This document shows, piece by piece, positions 52,650 through 63,869 of a stretch of 64,000 bases of DNA. The DNA is taken from the NCBI GenBank assembly GCA_900095095.1, contig FMBT01000361.1, positions 1 to 64,000 on the forward strand. Reading direction: 5' to 3'. The position numbers and the translations under genes were made by a program. The notes beneath the pieces are model-generated. The model was not told where the DNA came from, made no database searches, and saw nothing but the letters and a program-made list of their open reading frames with translations. The number at the start of each line of letters is the position of its first letter. Position 1 is the stretch's first letter. Source of the DNA: Fragilariopsis cylindrus CCMP1102 (Eukaryota; Bacillariophyta; Bacillariophyceae; Bacillariales; Bacillariaceae).

Positions 52650-55352
52650 CTAGTATAACGTGTGTAAAAGCATTTCATATGTATTGTCCATAAGACCACT
52701 ATTTGTTGGAATGTTGTTGTTGATCGTCGTGGAACTTTGCTTGTTCCCATAAGCATTCATGCCACACATCAAATGACCATAAGGTTGATCACCGTGTGCC
52801 GCCATAATTTGGAGTGGTTGTCCATTAAGCATATCTTCCAAATTGAGGCTACCCAACATATTTCCAAGTTCAATAGAAAACTCTTGAAAGTTAAATAGAT
52901 GTGTAAGAATTCGAAGGTATAAATTTTGGTTGTATTTGTCTTCGGATCCGCCGCCTTCTGAACGTAAAGTTTATCAAATGTCTTTTTCCGCATCTTTGCA
53001 CGTTGAAGCGAGGTTTCCCCTTTGAAATTTGTACCCAGATGTTCCGATTCGCTTCCGATGGTTCTATTCGAACATCATCGAGCGGATTCATGGTAGAACT
53101 TTTTTCGGAAACAATCCCATTTGCTGTATAGTTGTTGCTGCTACTACTACAATCATCATCCATAATAATGCACTGTGGAGTGCTTCCTAGAGGTGACAAA
53201 GATGTCGGTCGATCTACGTCCACCTTGGTATCCAATTGAGGCGCAAAGAAGCTAATTACTTTAAGTGCACCTTTTAGGATCCATTTAGGAGGCAATTTAC
53301 CAAATCTTCTATCGAATCTGAGACCGGTAACCAATTCTGTAAAGGGTGTCGACTTTTTGAATCGACCCCTTATGCACGCTTGATATCTTCGATTTACTCC
53401 CTTAAAGTATCCTATATTGTCATCATATGGTTCTGGTGTCGTACCTTCAGCATAACGCAACCTGAGAAGTAGACTCCCCTCGAAGAGATCGGATTCGAAA
53501 TCAACGACCAACGATTCTCCTGGCTTTTCGTTTCCGTTATTTATAGGTAGAATGACGCATTTTTCACAGCAGGCATAATGTGGTAGTTGCTGCTGCTGTT
53601 CGTCGTCGCCAAACTTTCCCCAATGCTGAGCAAGACGTTGAGACCAAGTCAAATGAGAACCCGGTACCCACAGCGGTTCATCCGAATTACTAAATCGAAT
53701 ACATTTGACACGAGTATTGCTTCCTGGTGTAGGTCTCAATGCAATTGGTGCTTGTGGCCAATTTTTTGGTTCAATCGCTGGTAGAAAGTTCGTATACAAC
53801 GACAGGGAAGAGGATCCGAGGGACGGTCGCCATTACTACCATCAACAGCATTCCCTTCGTCGGTATTGGTTGTTGGACATGACGGATCAAATGTCCCCAC
53901 ATATACCAAACTAGCTTGCTCGTATCGCTTTTTGGTTTGTGACATATTCGAAAAAATACTTTTCGTTGAATCCCTACGATCTTTCCGATTCATTCTAGAC
54001 TGTTGTAAATCAGCGGGGGAAAGTAAATCGTCTACCGTCTTTTGTTGTCGTTCCGAAACTTGTTCCAGCATGTCAAAGGAAGATTTTCCAATCTGTTGTT
54101 GTTACTGCTGTTGTTGTCGATATTGTTATCGTCATCACCATCCTCATCGTCATCCCATAATTTTAAACCGTCCTCTAATTGTGATGCAAATATACACTCA
54201 ATTGATTCTTGGATAGTAGGATCTTCAGAGATAGAAATAGGCCTATCGTGGTATTGATCATGATATTGATGTTGATGCCTAAGATCGTTGTTGTTATAAT
54301 CAGCAGCGCCGACACTTAATAGTCTGTTATTAGATTTTTCGAATATTGTTTTATCATCATTATTGTTCATGATGTTAGGGACCCCGCAAATCGATTCTAG
54401 TAGATAGGAATGATGCAGAATAGACGTCGCACAATTTATTTTATTGATATTAATTTCTTCGTTAAGTTTCTGTCCATCTCCACTCAGAAGTTCGGATTGT
54501 TGATGCTGATAATTATTTTTCATGGTAGACGGTGAATAGGATTCCGAGACAACTTTTGTTTGTTCTGTCATATTATTTGAGTTTATTGTTGTCGTTGTTG
54601 TTGTTACTATTGTTGCGTTGTCGATGATAAATCGCGCTCCTGTTTGAGGGTAGACTAACATTATTATTTGAAGGAGGGTTTAATCCAACATCGACAGAAC
54701 TACTACTACTCCCCTGTTGGATAATATCAGCTACTTCAGCCCCATCAACATCACGACAACTCTCGTCGGATCTTTCCTTACAGAACGAATCTTTGCTATT
54801 AATCTTAATATTAATATTATTACCGTTACAACTGTTATTCCGACTACTATGCAATCGTTGCAAAAGGATGGGAGGAGACGATAGCGCCCGTTTCAGAAAT
54901 TTAATACTAGATGTTCTTCTTCTCCTTCTTTTATTTGCACCACTTTGGGTAGTTTGAACAGGAGAAGTGGGAGAAAAGAATGTTTCTTTTTTATTGTTAT
55001 TGTTGTTATCTTTTTGATTTTTCGAAGGATGATGAACAAAAGTCTCTTCCACTGAATCCCGTGCTTGTAATGCTTGTTCACCTTGCTCTGATTGTAGTTT
55101 TGCCTCTTTTCTTTTCGATCTGAAAAGAAAAGATGATTTTCTTGGAAAACTCGAACTGTTATTGTTGGAGACATTGGTATCACTGCTAATGATACGATCA
55201 TTAGGAGGTATCATTGCCGACCCGCCACTGCCGCCGTTGCTGCTGCCACCGATTTGATTGTTTCTGTCTTTGTCGCCAGATGCAGTAGCAGTAGAAGTTG
55301 TAACAGGATCAGACGCTTCTACAGTTATATCCTTCATCTTGCTCTTACCCAA
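52650..55352 (-). pseudogene. DUF1769 (UPF0590)-type protein, multiply frameshifted
   Basis: One gene appears to run from an ATG at 55352 to a stop at 52650, but it is split over several frames. The N-terminal third (55352..54573) and the next part (54661..54032) are Ser/Asn-rich and likely disordered. A short basic part follows (QIGKSSFDMLEQVSERQQ to the DPSCPTTN region). The conserved core is intact in 53799..52891: FLPAIEPKNWPQAPIALRP, SLLLRLRYAEGTTPEPYDD, NIGYFKGVNRRYQACIRGRF, PFTELVTGLRFDR and GKLPPKWILKGALKVISFFA. These match DUF1769, found in fungi and algae with no known activity. The tail continues as LQRAKMRKKTFDKLYVQKA and then FNFQEFSIELGNMLGSLNLE, each in another frame. Breaks lie near 54573-54661, 54100-54120, 53790-53835, 53000-53020 and 52905-52920. 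Several are at CAA/CAG repeats. Confidence 0.7.
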
Positions 55353-55906
55353 TTACTTTAGTTACTGTACCAAGATGGTAAGAAATCAAGATAGCATTGG
55401 GTAGAGGCGAGAAAGAATGTTGTCGATTGTCGATGAAAAGCAAGCATCGAATTCTATTTTTAAATCTTGTGTCGAAAAACGCTCTCGCTCTGCCGGCGCA
55501 ATTCTTGTTCATATGATTTATATTGTATTATTCATAAGATGATACTTGTCGTTTAGTATCCTTTAAATAAAAATATATTCTTCAATACAGTACTATAATA
55601 ATATTATTATTATGATGATGTCCACGTCATTTAACACCTCATTAATTCTGGAGCGACGCTACTAGAAGTAGATAGTACGGTGTATTGACGTACGAGCGAA
55701 AATTCAGAATTCACACCACCCAAACTTCTTTTTAGCTTCGCATCGATCGAGGTATCGAATCTTCTCGGAATGAAAAGAAAACAGGAAAAACGCCACACAC
55801 ATCAAAATCCTGACACAACAAATCGACGCATTCTGTATTCTATCTACATAAATCATCAGAAAATCTGTAATCTTAAATCATAAAATTAAAAAGAATATAG
55901 AATAAA
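55353..55906. promoter_or_regulatory. Divergent intergenic region upstream of the ABC-F gene
   Basis: A 554-bp gap between the diverging DUF1769 and ABC-F genes. It includes a TATTATTATTATGATGATG tract near 55598-55620 and AT-rich DNA just before the ABC-F start. No named motif. Confidence 0.35.
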
Positions 55907-58238
55907 ATGATACTAAAATTCTCTTCTTTCCTTTCAGTTGCTGCTGTCGCAACTTCTATCGCCTCCATCAACAGATGTGAGGCATTTGGACCGAACGCCT
56001 TCACGTCGAAGACGACAACAAGCCAACTATTCGTTTCATCAACACCAGTAGCTGAGAAAGCTGCTGCTGATGCTGGTCCCCCTATAGAAGAAGAAGAAGT
56101 ATATGGTACGGTTGTGGGTGATACGAAAGGCGCGTCATTGCGGTTAGACAATGTTGCTATTTCTCGTGGTGCATCATCTTTATTGAAAAACATTGATTGG
56201 AGTGTCCAACCAAACGAACGATGGGGAATAGTGGGAATTAACGGTGCAGGAAAAAGTACTCTATTGGGAGCTATTACAGGAACAGTTCGAATGGATGAAG
56301 GTCATGCTTTTGTTCATTCTAATATTCGTGTCGGATATTTGAAACAATCTGTAAGTCAATAAAATAATGCTTAAGCCAGTCAAAGAATCCGAGCGATACT
56401 GCTTTTAATTGGAAACATCATAAAGTGTTATACATAATCTTATATTGTTCGTCGTTTGTCGATATTATACATATGTAGGCTGTTAGTGGTTCTACGAAGA
56501 CCGTTGCGGAAGAAGCGAGAAGTGAAATGACGTACATAGAAAATGCTCGAGAAAAACTAGAAGAAGTGTCGAAAGTAGTTGAAGACGGTGATTATTCTGA
56601 GGAAGCCTTAAACGATTTGGCTGTGGCTCAAGAACATTTCGAAACTATTGGCGGGTATCAACAAGAACAATTAGTCGACACGGTATTGAAAGGATTAGGA
56701 TTCGAGTCGGAAGATTCCGATCGATTATGTAAAGGTTTTAGTGGAGGTTGGCAAATGCGAATTGCACTTGCACGACTACTTCTGTCGAAGCCATCATTAT
56801 TACTTCTAGATGAACCTTCGTAAGTTTTGTTACCGCAGCGCTGCATAGATTCATTACTGTATATGTGAAATTGTTCTTTACTTTTTTGTTTTGTTCCTTA
56901 AGTAAGGTACAGGCAGTCCTCTGATAAAATTGTCATTCAAACTAATTCTTGTTCATCATAATAAAATTATTGTTAACAGGAACCATTTAGATTCATCGGC
57001 TCGAGATTGGCTGGGAAAGTATATTGCCACTTACGATGGTAGTGTTGTATTGGTATCTCATGACGTCGGCCTGTTGGATACCAGTGTTAATTCAATTGCA
57101 GAGATTGTTGGAAATACCCTCATTGAGTATCGATCATGCTCATATAATAAATATTTGGAAGAAAAGGAGTTCCGCGCCGCCACTGCCCAGGCAGAATACG
57201 AAAGCAACGTTGAAGAAGCCGCGAGACTTCAATCCTTCATTGATAAATTTGGAGCTGGAACAAAAGCAAAGTCCGCCCAATCGCGTGTCATAATGTTAGA
57301 AAAAATGAAAAAAGAAGGAAAATTAGACCCACCTCCTATGGCTATCATGCGTGACACAAAAATACCCGAACTCGTGTTGCCTCCTCCTCCAAAGCCCAAC
57401 GGAGAATACCTCCTCACACTGAGCGGTGCAACCATTGGTTACAACCCAGCCGAACCACCACTCTTACAGAATATTGATCTAAAAATTTCTAGGGGGATGA
57501 AATTGCTTCTGCGAGGACCAAATGGAGCTGGAAAATCTACATTATTAAAGGCTTTAAGAGGGAATGTACCCGAAATGATTCAAGCTGGAGAGCGTATCGA
57601 GAATGATCGATTGAAGTTAGGGACCTTTACACAAGATTTAGCGCAAGAGCTGGATCCCGAATCCCGTGCCGTAGACCTTGTCACTGACTATGCGCGAATG
57701 GGTGCCGATGGGGATATGACCGTGACGGATGAAGCCGCACGAAGTGTTTTGGGTCGACTTGGATTAGGCGGAGAGAAACCCTTACGGAAAGTTGCTGCAC
57801 TTAGCGGAGGTGAAAAGGCGAGAGTTGCGCTTGGCATGTTTGCCCTCAAAGCAAGCAATTTACTCATGTTGGATGAACCAAGTAATGTAAGTAGGCCGTG
57901 ATTTTATATAAAAATAACCATATTATATGTATGGAAAATCCCGTATTTTATTCCCTCACACACACACACACCTTTTTCTTTTGCGTCTATTTTGTTATTC
58001 TTAAAAGCATCTTGATGTTGGCTGCATTGCCGGTCTTGCCAAAGCATTAAGTAACTGGGGCGGTCAGGATGGAGGTATAGTAGTAATTTCTCATGACCGC
58101 GAATTCTGTGACAAGATTGGTTTCACTCATGTTGGTACAGTCATGGATGGCAAACTTGTATTGGAGCAACGGGATCTTCGTGAAAGTGATTGGGAACAAT
58201 ATGATATTGGTGCAGCCAACTCAAAACTAGCAGATTAA
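55907..58238 (+). CDS. Plastid-targeted ABC-F ATPase
   Basis: Four exons, 55907..56350, 56479..56819, 56980..57886 and 58008..58238, all in frame, give 640 residues. ABC-F proteins carry two ATPase domains without membrane segments and act on ribosomes (EttA, Uup, plant GCN-type). The N-terminus is a signal peptide ending RCEA followed by FGPNAF, a diatom plastid presequence. First ATPase: Walker A GINGAGKST (110-118), signature FSGGWQMRIALARLLL, Walker B LLLLDEPSNHLD split by an intron, and the LVSHD switch. A charged linker with the ABC-F AGTKAKSAQSR motif follows. Second ATPase: GPNGAGKST, LSGGEKARVALGMFAL, LLMLDEPSNHLD (again split by an intron) and VISHDREF. Both sites look complete. It probably aids plastid translation; the exact branch is open. 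Confidence 0.93.
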
Positions 58239-59097
58239 TATTTTTGAGGATGTTGATGTTCTTAATTTATAGATCTAATAATATTTTTGTAATAGCTTTA
58301 AGTACGTACAGTATGTTAATTATTTTTTGATCGGCTACGCTAAGCTTCTTGAATTAGGTTTTGGTTAGACGCCGAAGGGGGTAGACAGGTTTGATTGCTA
58401 CAAGTCGTAGGTAGTATATTTTATATTTCACTTTGAAAACTATATTGCGTCCTAACGTTACTTACTGTACCGTAATTTGTTTTTGTTAATACATCGTTAC
58501 ATAAAATTTAATGTCTTCCAATTAAAACAATTATTCAATCATTATTTTTATACACAGTAGTTCCCTTTCACATAAAAATTAATAACTAACGGTTCTTTAA
58601 TTAAATGGTTTTTAATGATCTTAAAAACATAAAAGAACTACACGACTTCAGAAGGCTTATCTTTGCTTTATCATGTGCGTGCCAGCTTCAACGAAAAAAA
58701 TATAAATAGTTAGTTTTACTTGAACTTGCGTAACGCATTACGGGAATAATATCGATGCCACCACATCCACACCCTCTAGATTCCAACGCATACGATGACA
58801 TTAAATCATTATGTTTCTTGCCGTTATGCCTGAGATAGAATAGAGGTGTCAGAATTCGAGAATGTCAGCACCAGCAGTGGCATTCTCGCATTAGCAGTTC
58901 ATTTAGCATTTCATTTAGTTCAACTCACAAATAGACAACATTCGTTATCAATAAGGTAAGTAAGTTTAGTGAGTTTCAACATTCATACAAATAATAGTAC
59001 ACTCATTCACATAAATCAAACTAACTTACTATACTTTGCATCTTACAACAACACATATTACAAAATCAGCAAATTTGTATCCCCTCCAAACTAAGCC
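58239..59097. other. Intergenic 0.86-kb region with dispersed repeat copy
   Basis: Holds the first copy of the 58.5/60.7-kb repeat and the upstream region of the secreted-protein gene. A GTGTCAGAATTCGAGAATGTCAGC stretch near 58850 has a small direct repeat. No gene recognised. Confidence 0.45.
58540..58667. repeat. Dispersed repeat, copy 1
   Basis: About 128 bp that match 60659-60792 closely: GTAGTTCCCTTTCACATAAA, then AACGGTTCT, TTAAATGGTTTTTAATGA, and GACTTCAGAAGGCTTAT. Within it GTAGTTC and GAACTAC form a short inverted pair about 85 bp apart, like the ends of a small non-autonomous element, but homology runs past the right end. Confidence 0.85.
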
Positions 59098-59871
59098 ATG
59101 CGTATCTCCTCCACCTCTCTCACACTCCTTGCCTTGTCCCTTTCAATGGCAAATGGGGCTCTCCCTCTTTCAAGGCAACTCGGCCATGCTTTGGAATCGA
59201 TCCAACAACAGCAATCAAACACGAGATCATTGACATTCAAGAAATCTTTGATCAGGGCTCTCCAGGCCCAGACCGACACCGAACAGGATATGGACCCTGA
59301 CTTATTGGCCGCAATGCCATGCCTTGAGGCTCTTATGACAATTACAATGGAAGATGGTGGAGATGGAGATGGCGGCGATGTTGGAGATGATGGTGGTGAC
59401 GATGAAGACAACCCACTAGCTTTCCTCGACGGTCTCGACATGGATGATGGTGAGATCTGCGACAGAACTACTGGCATTTGCGATTTCTCAAGTGTCAAAG
59501 ATGAGGCCAAGATCGAATGTGATGAAACTGGTGGAAAAATTATTTCTAATGACTTCCTCATATGCAAGGAGGATATGGATGACGTTGATGAAGGAGCGCC
59601 CGATATGGACATAATTTACAATAACGTTCCTATCTGTTTTCCCCAAATCTGCCCAGATGATGCAAATATGTTTGAAATGATGGGAATGATGATGGAGATG
59701 CTTGCAGCGATGTTTGAAGGATTCGGAGGGGACGAAACTGTAACTGCTGAACCAGGTACAGAAATAGATTTGGGAGCAATGTTCACTAAACAGGAGTGCG
59801 CTAGCGGCACCAAACTCGCGACCAGCGACAAAAAGACACTGAAACTGGTGGTGGTAGCAGTGCGGCAGTAA
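59098..59871 (+). CDS. Secreted acidic Cys-containing protein, frameshifted near its C-terminus
   Basis: The open frame gives 257 residues. A clear signal peptide (about 1-20, ending SMANGA) is followed by a Gln-rich stretch, then an acidic domain with Gly/Asp repeats and about eight Cys in the pattern seen in small extracellular domains (EICDRTTGICDF, IECDETGG, DFLICKED, VPICFPQICPDD). A Met-rich helix (MMGMMMEMLAAMFEGF) follows. At the run of five A at 59830-59834 the frame looks broken. As written it ends LKLVVVAVRQ. One base away the sequence reads on as DTETGGGSSAAVRNIIW and a hydrophobic tail ending GIGAFLAV with a stop at 59934-59936, which resembles a GPI-anchor signal. The family is not recognised; a cell-surface role is inferred. 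Confidence 0.7.
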   Translation: MRISSTSLTLLALSLSMANGALPLSRQLGHALESIQQQQSNTRSLTFKKSLIRALQAQTDTEQDMDPDLLAAMPCLEALMTITMEDGGDGDGGDVGDDGGDDEDNPLAFLDGLDMDDGEICDRTTGICDFSSVKDEAKIECDETGGKIISNDFLICKEDMDDVDEGAPDMDIIYNNVPICFPQICPDDANMFEMMGMMMEMLAAMFEGFGGDETVTAEPGTEIDLGAMFTKQECASGTKLATSDKKTLKLVVVAVRQ

Positions 59872-61362
59872 GGAACATCATTTGGTCCTTTTCAGTTGCA
59901 GCTGCCGTCGGTATTGGGGCATTCCTTGCTGTCTAAGATTGCAAGGTGTTTCATAGTGTGTAGTTATATTAACGTATAAGCTTATATTTGGTCAAATCGT
60001 CAAATGCAGCGGTTGACTTTCAGTGTCTACTGTGCTGCAATACTACAATTTGAAATTGAAATAATAGATATAAATGCATGTCAAGTGTATAGTATGAATA
60101 GTAAAAAACTTGCATGGCATATTCTTTCGATAGGGCAGGATCCTGTTATTCTTTTCCCTTGTCGTATCTATGTAGATACTGGTCCGCACCCAGAAGGTAA
60201 GAATTAAGTTGCATTTAAAAATTGATTCTCGCTTTTACTAGATTGCTGTGTTCTAGCTGTACCGGCGGCATCCCCAACAATACAAGTATGGGATCAGGCG
60301 ACAGACAGGAGGGAAAGAGGTGAGTCTAGTTGGAACAGCTAATCTTATACTTTCACGTGCTGAAACGTAAATATGAGCAGCAACGTATCATCGAACAAAG
60401 AAGACCCACAATGGTCATGGTCAGTTTGACAAAAATGTCGTACCAACAAAAGAACCCACAGGAAGAGACCAGCTTGATCCCGTCGGCAAAACACAAAAGG
60501 TCAGTTGTAATAGCATTTTAGAAAAAGCAGAAGAGAAGGAAGTTAGATGCAATACAGTAGTTTACGATAATAATAATCATACTGCTATTTTGTTGGTAGG
60601 CCTTTACAATACGAGGTTGACTTGACGAAGAGATCTAGTATTAGTAAATAAAATGACATCATTATTTTTATATAATAAAGAAGTAGTTCCCTTTCACATA
60701 AAAATTAATAATTAACGGTTCTATTATTAAATGGTTTTTAATGACCTAAAAAAAAGAAAAGAACTACGCGACTTCAGAAGGCTTATTTTTGCTCCGATCT
60801 TCACTTGAATAATTTATCAATAATACCTTATTACGTGTGCAGTACGTCGTGCGATTGACGTGTAAAAGCAATGTCGAATCATTGTATATATACGACTGTG
60901 CGTTGTTTGCAAATGCTTGAACCCGAATTTGTCGAATAAGCGTGCGCTATGTGTGGCGCACGGGTCGTTAAGGGCAGGGGGGGACTTTACCTATGAACAG
61001 ACACCGAAAATTAAAGTTCGGAAGGAAATGAGGGAGGATCAATAATGTACACACATGTAATAACAATAAGAACTCAATACAGTCGAACGCGAATTGTGAG
61101 AATTTGTGAAATACCGTATATTAACACTTCAAGTAGTATGTACTGATTGTACCAGGGCTGCACGCTCTACTGTATCATCACAACTTTTAATGTCAAGACA
61201 TAAGCAAACCGAGACGAATACGAATATCAACAGTAACTGCTGCATTGTAAAAGAATCATATCGGTAGACACACGAGATCGCATTGGAGCGATGGGAGGAC
61301 TTACAACGAGCACAGTATTATAAGACCCCCAACACCAGCATTAGCATTTGCATTTGCATCAC
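59872..61362. other. Intergenic 1.5-kb region with dispersed repeat copy
   Basis: Holds the second copy of the 58.5/60.7-kb repeat. A 67-residue frame at 60004 and a 63-residue frame at 60330 have no recognisable features. A G run near 60978 and AT-rich DNA make up the rest. No gene called. Confidence 0.45.
60659..60792. repeat. Dispersed repeat, copy 2
   Basis: Direct-orientation copy of 58540-58667, roughly 2.1 kb away, with a few indels in A and T runs. The pair brackets the secreted-protein gene. Unequal exchange between them would remove that gene. Confidence 0.85.
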
Positions 61363-62877
61363 ATGATGACCAGTACAATTCCAAAGAACGATGAAGTTGA
61401 ACGACTGATAAACGGTATTTCTCATGCTTTAAAATCATCATCATTGCTTTCATTGATGCGTCGTTCTCGTAAAAACAATAACAAAGACAATAACATAACA
61501 GTAACAGTAACAATAACGATACGAGTACAAGTACAAGTAGTTGTGGAATATCAGCTATTTCTCAATCGACTTTAAATGATCATATTTACCCATCCGAGAA
61601 GCACTAGAACGTATCGATCCACTAAGACTGTTAGATCTTGAATTGATACCAGAATCATCTTTATCAACAACATCGTCGTCATCGCATCGCAATCGCATTC
61701 GCAATCGCATTGGGACCACGAATTAAGGACGGGTAAGTTAGTTCCGTTGCTGTGATTCTTGTGTGTTTAGTCTTGACTGTGTGCCTGTGGTACTGTAACA
61801 AGAAAAGAAACTAAAATAACTGCTTTTTCACCTAATAAATAATCCTGGCTAACATGTCGACTTTTTTTTTTGTATTTTTACTTCCATATTATTTATCTTA
61901 TATGGATATACTTTCTTGTTAATAATTTCTTTTGCTGTTACTAACGATATAGAGTTTATTGTCGTCCTATTTGTGATCAAATACGACCGAAGCTGTCTAT
62001 GGATGATGGGGAGGATGACGATGATGACATTGATATGAACGATAACGATAAAGACTACTCTATCGACGATAGGAAAAGTGTAGTTCGGTACCTACATATT
62101 GCAGAAGTTCCTGATCAATACACAATTGGAATATTCGTTTTCGGTCCGAATGAATGTATCCCGTTACACGATCATCCGGAAATGTGTGTTCTATCTCGAG
62201 TTTTGTATGGTGATCTACAACGATTATCATTAGATTTGGACCGCGGTGGAGAAGAAAAAGAAAAACCATCAACAACAGCAGCAGCAGCAGAAGAAGAAAA
62301 GTAGTTATCATTCGTCGGTCATCACCACCACAACCGCTATCGCCATCATCATCGTCGTCGTCTTCGTGGTTTTCTCGAGGAGCAAATTGGCTTCGGAGTA
62401 ATAATAATAATAATAATAACAACAATAACAATGATAATAATAACAACAACAATACGATAACAACAATCCTTGCTACCTACCGGAAGGATCCAAAATCGCT
62501 TATAAAAATGCAGTTGATTTCTTACAAGCACCGGATGTTGCTGCATTGTATCCCTACGAAGGGAATTTACATGAATTTGTTGCTGGGCCACATGGAGCAG
62601 CTGTATTGGATGTTTTATTGCCACCGTACGATGATGAACAAAAACGAGATTGTACCTTTTATAAAATACAAGACATCACAAAAGCTATGATTCAACAACA
62701 GCAACAACAAATATCATCATCAACGACGACGATACCAACGATAACGAAGAGGTGGAGTTGGACCCAATCTCCTTTTTCTTCATCTACGTCATCATCGTCA
62801 TCATTTTCATCGAATGTAATACACGAACCGAATGCACATCATCATCCACAATCGTTTTCATCGTCGTCGTCCACCAG

Positions 62878-62910
<33 letters not shown>

Positions 62911-63058
62911 CAAAGAACCATGTCTTATCATTCCAACTGGTCAACCAGAAAATTTCCACTGTATTTCGGGTCGATACCGTGATTTGGGTGAATCCGAAGA
63001 CAATTCTGACGACCACAACAATAATAACAGTGACGATTCCTCTTACGATATGCACTAA
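61363..63058 (+). pseudogene. ADO/plant cysteine oxidase-type thiol dioxygenase, multiply frameshifted
   Basis: Pieces of one cupin thiol dioxygenase occur in order but in changing frames. The N-terminus is IPKNDEVERLINGISHAL. A conserved-looking EALERIDPLRLLDLELIPE and ALGPRIKDG lead to a GT-AG intron (about 61729-61951). The main exon then has YLHIAEVPDQYTIGIFVFG and PLHDHPEMCVLSRVLYGDL with two metal His. Later come WFSRGANWLRS and ALYPYEGNLHEFVAGPHGAA with the third His, then VLDVLLPPYDDEQKRDCTFY. The family (human ADO, plant PCO) oxidises N-terminal Cys or cysteamine with O2 and acts as an oxygen sensor through the N-degron pathway. Frame breaks lie near 61490-61510, 61592-61605, 61685-61715, 62295-62302 and in the AAT/AAC repeat at 62398-62460. 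All three metal ligands survive. Confidence 0.75.
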
Positions 63059-63869
63059 GCTAGCTCTATCATTCTAAAATATCTTTAATTTTGGATTGCA
63101 ATGGTTCCAAACCACAAAAGCTATTCAAAAACTGCAGTACATTAAAAATAAATGTAAGACATGATCTTATTTTCCCACTCCCGCGCCCATTACATACATG
63201 GCTATACACATGATACGATTTTTCCCCAAAAACTTTATTCTTGATTTTTGGTCATGCAGCGCCAGAAAAAGAAAATTAGTTTGGTTTTAGAAGCTAACTC
63301 TATGTTCTTGGTGAATATGTGCAAAGTAAGGCTACATCATAATGGTTTGGTATTAATAAGAAGCTTTCATCCTAAAAATTCACAGTTATAGAATAGCATC
63401 CTTTTTTCTATTTACCTTCTTATTTCAACTAAAATGGGTTAAGAAAGAGGTCAGAAAATTTCAGCATAATGGATGGTGCATCTAGCTAGGTTAAGGGATT
63501 GCAATGAAATCACAGTGGTTTGATATGCAATTAGGATTAATACTAGATCCTGTGTACAGTAGCTAGAATGTACTGGTAGTAGGATGGAAGATCCCTTTGT
63601 GTTTTTTGATGACCTAACCGTACAGTATCTACTCCTCGCCCCGAGTTGTCTGCTTATTTCCGAGGAGGATCGAGGAATCCTCAAATTATTTTGCTTTTTT
63701 TTATTTGATTTAAAAAATGTCTGTGTTGATTTTGCTAATTTTAAATTATTTCAATCGAGGGACAGTACATAATGATGATAAACGACAGAAGAGAACTACA
63801 GTCCACGATACTTACTTATTCACCGTATGACAGCGTTGGCGTTGCCACGATATTAGAAATCGATCGATC
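63059..63869. other. Intergenic 0.8-kb region
   Basis: AT-rich DNA between the dioxygenase and the J-domain gene. Short frames at 63451 and 63584 have no features. The upstream region of the J-domain gene lies at its right end. Confidence 0.4.

Noticed and set aside
49388-55352. Programmed ribosomal frameshifting as the cause of the broken frames
   Set aside because: Break sites share no slippery heptamer or common context, and several genes would need multiple events each.
49388-55352. Tiny (<25 bp) introns as the cause of the broken frames
   Set aside because: The intervals lack GT-AG pairs of consistent size, and intact genes here use introns of about 70-400 bp.
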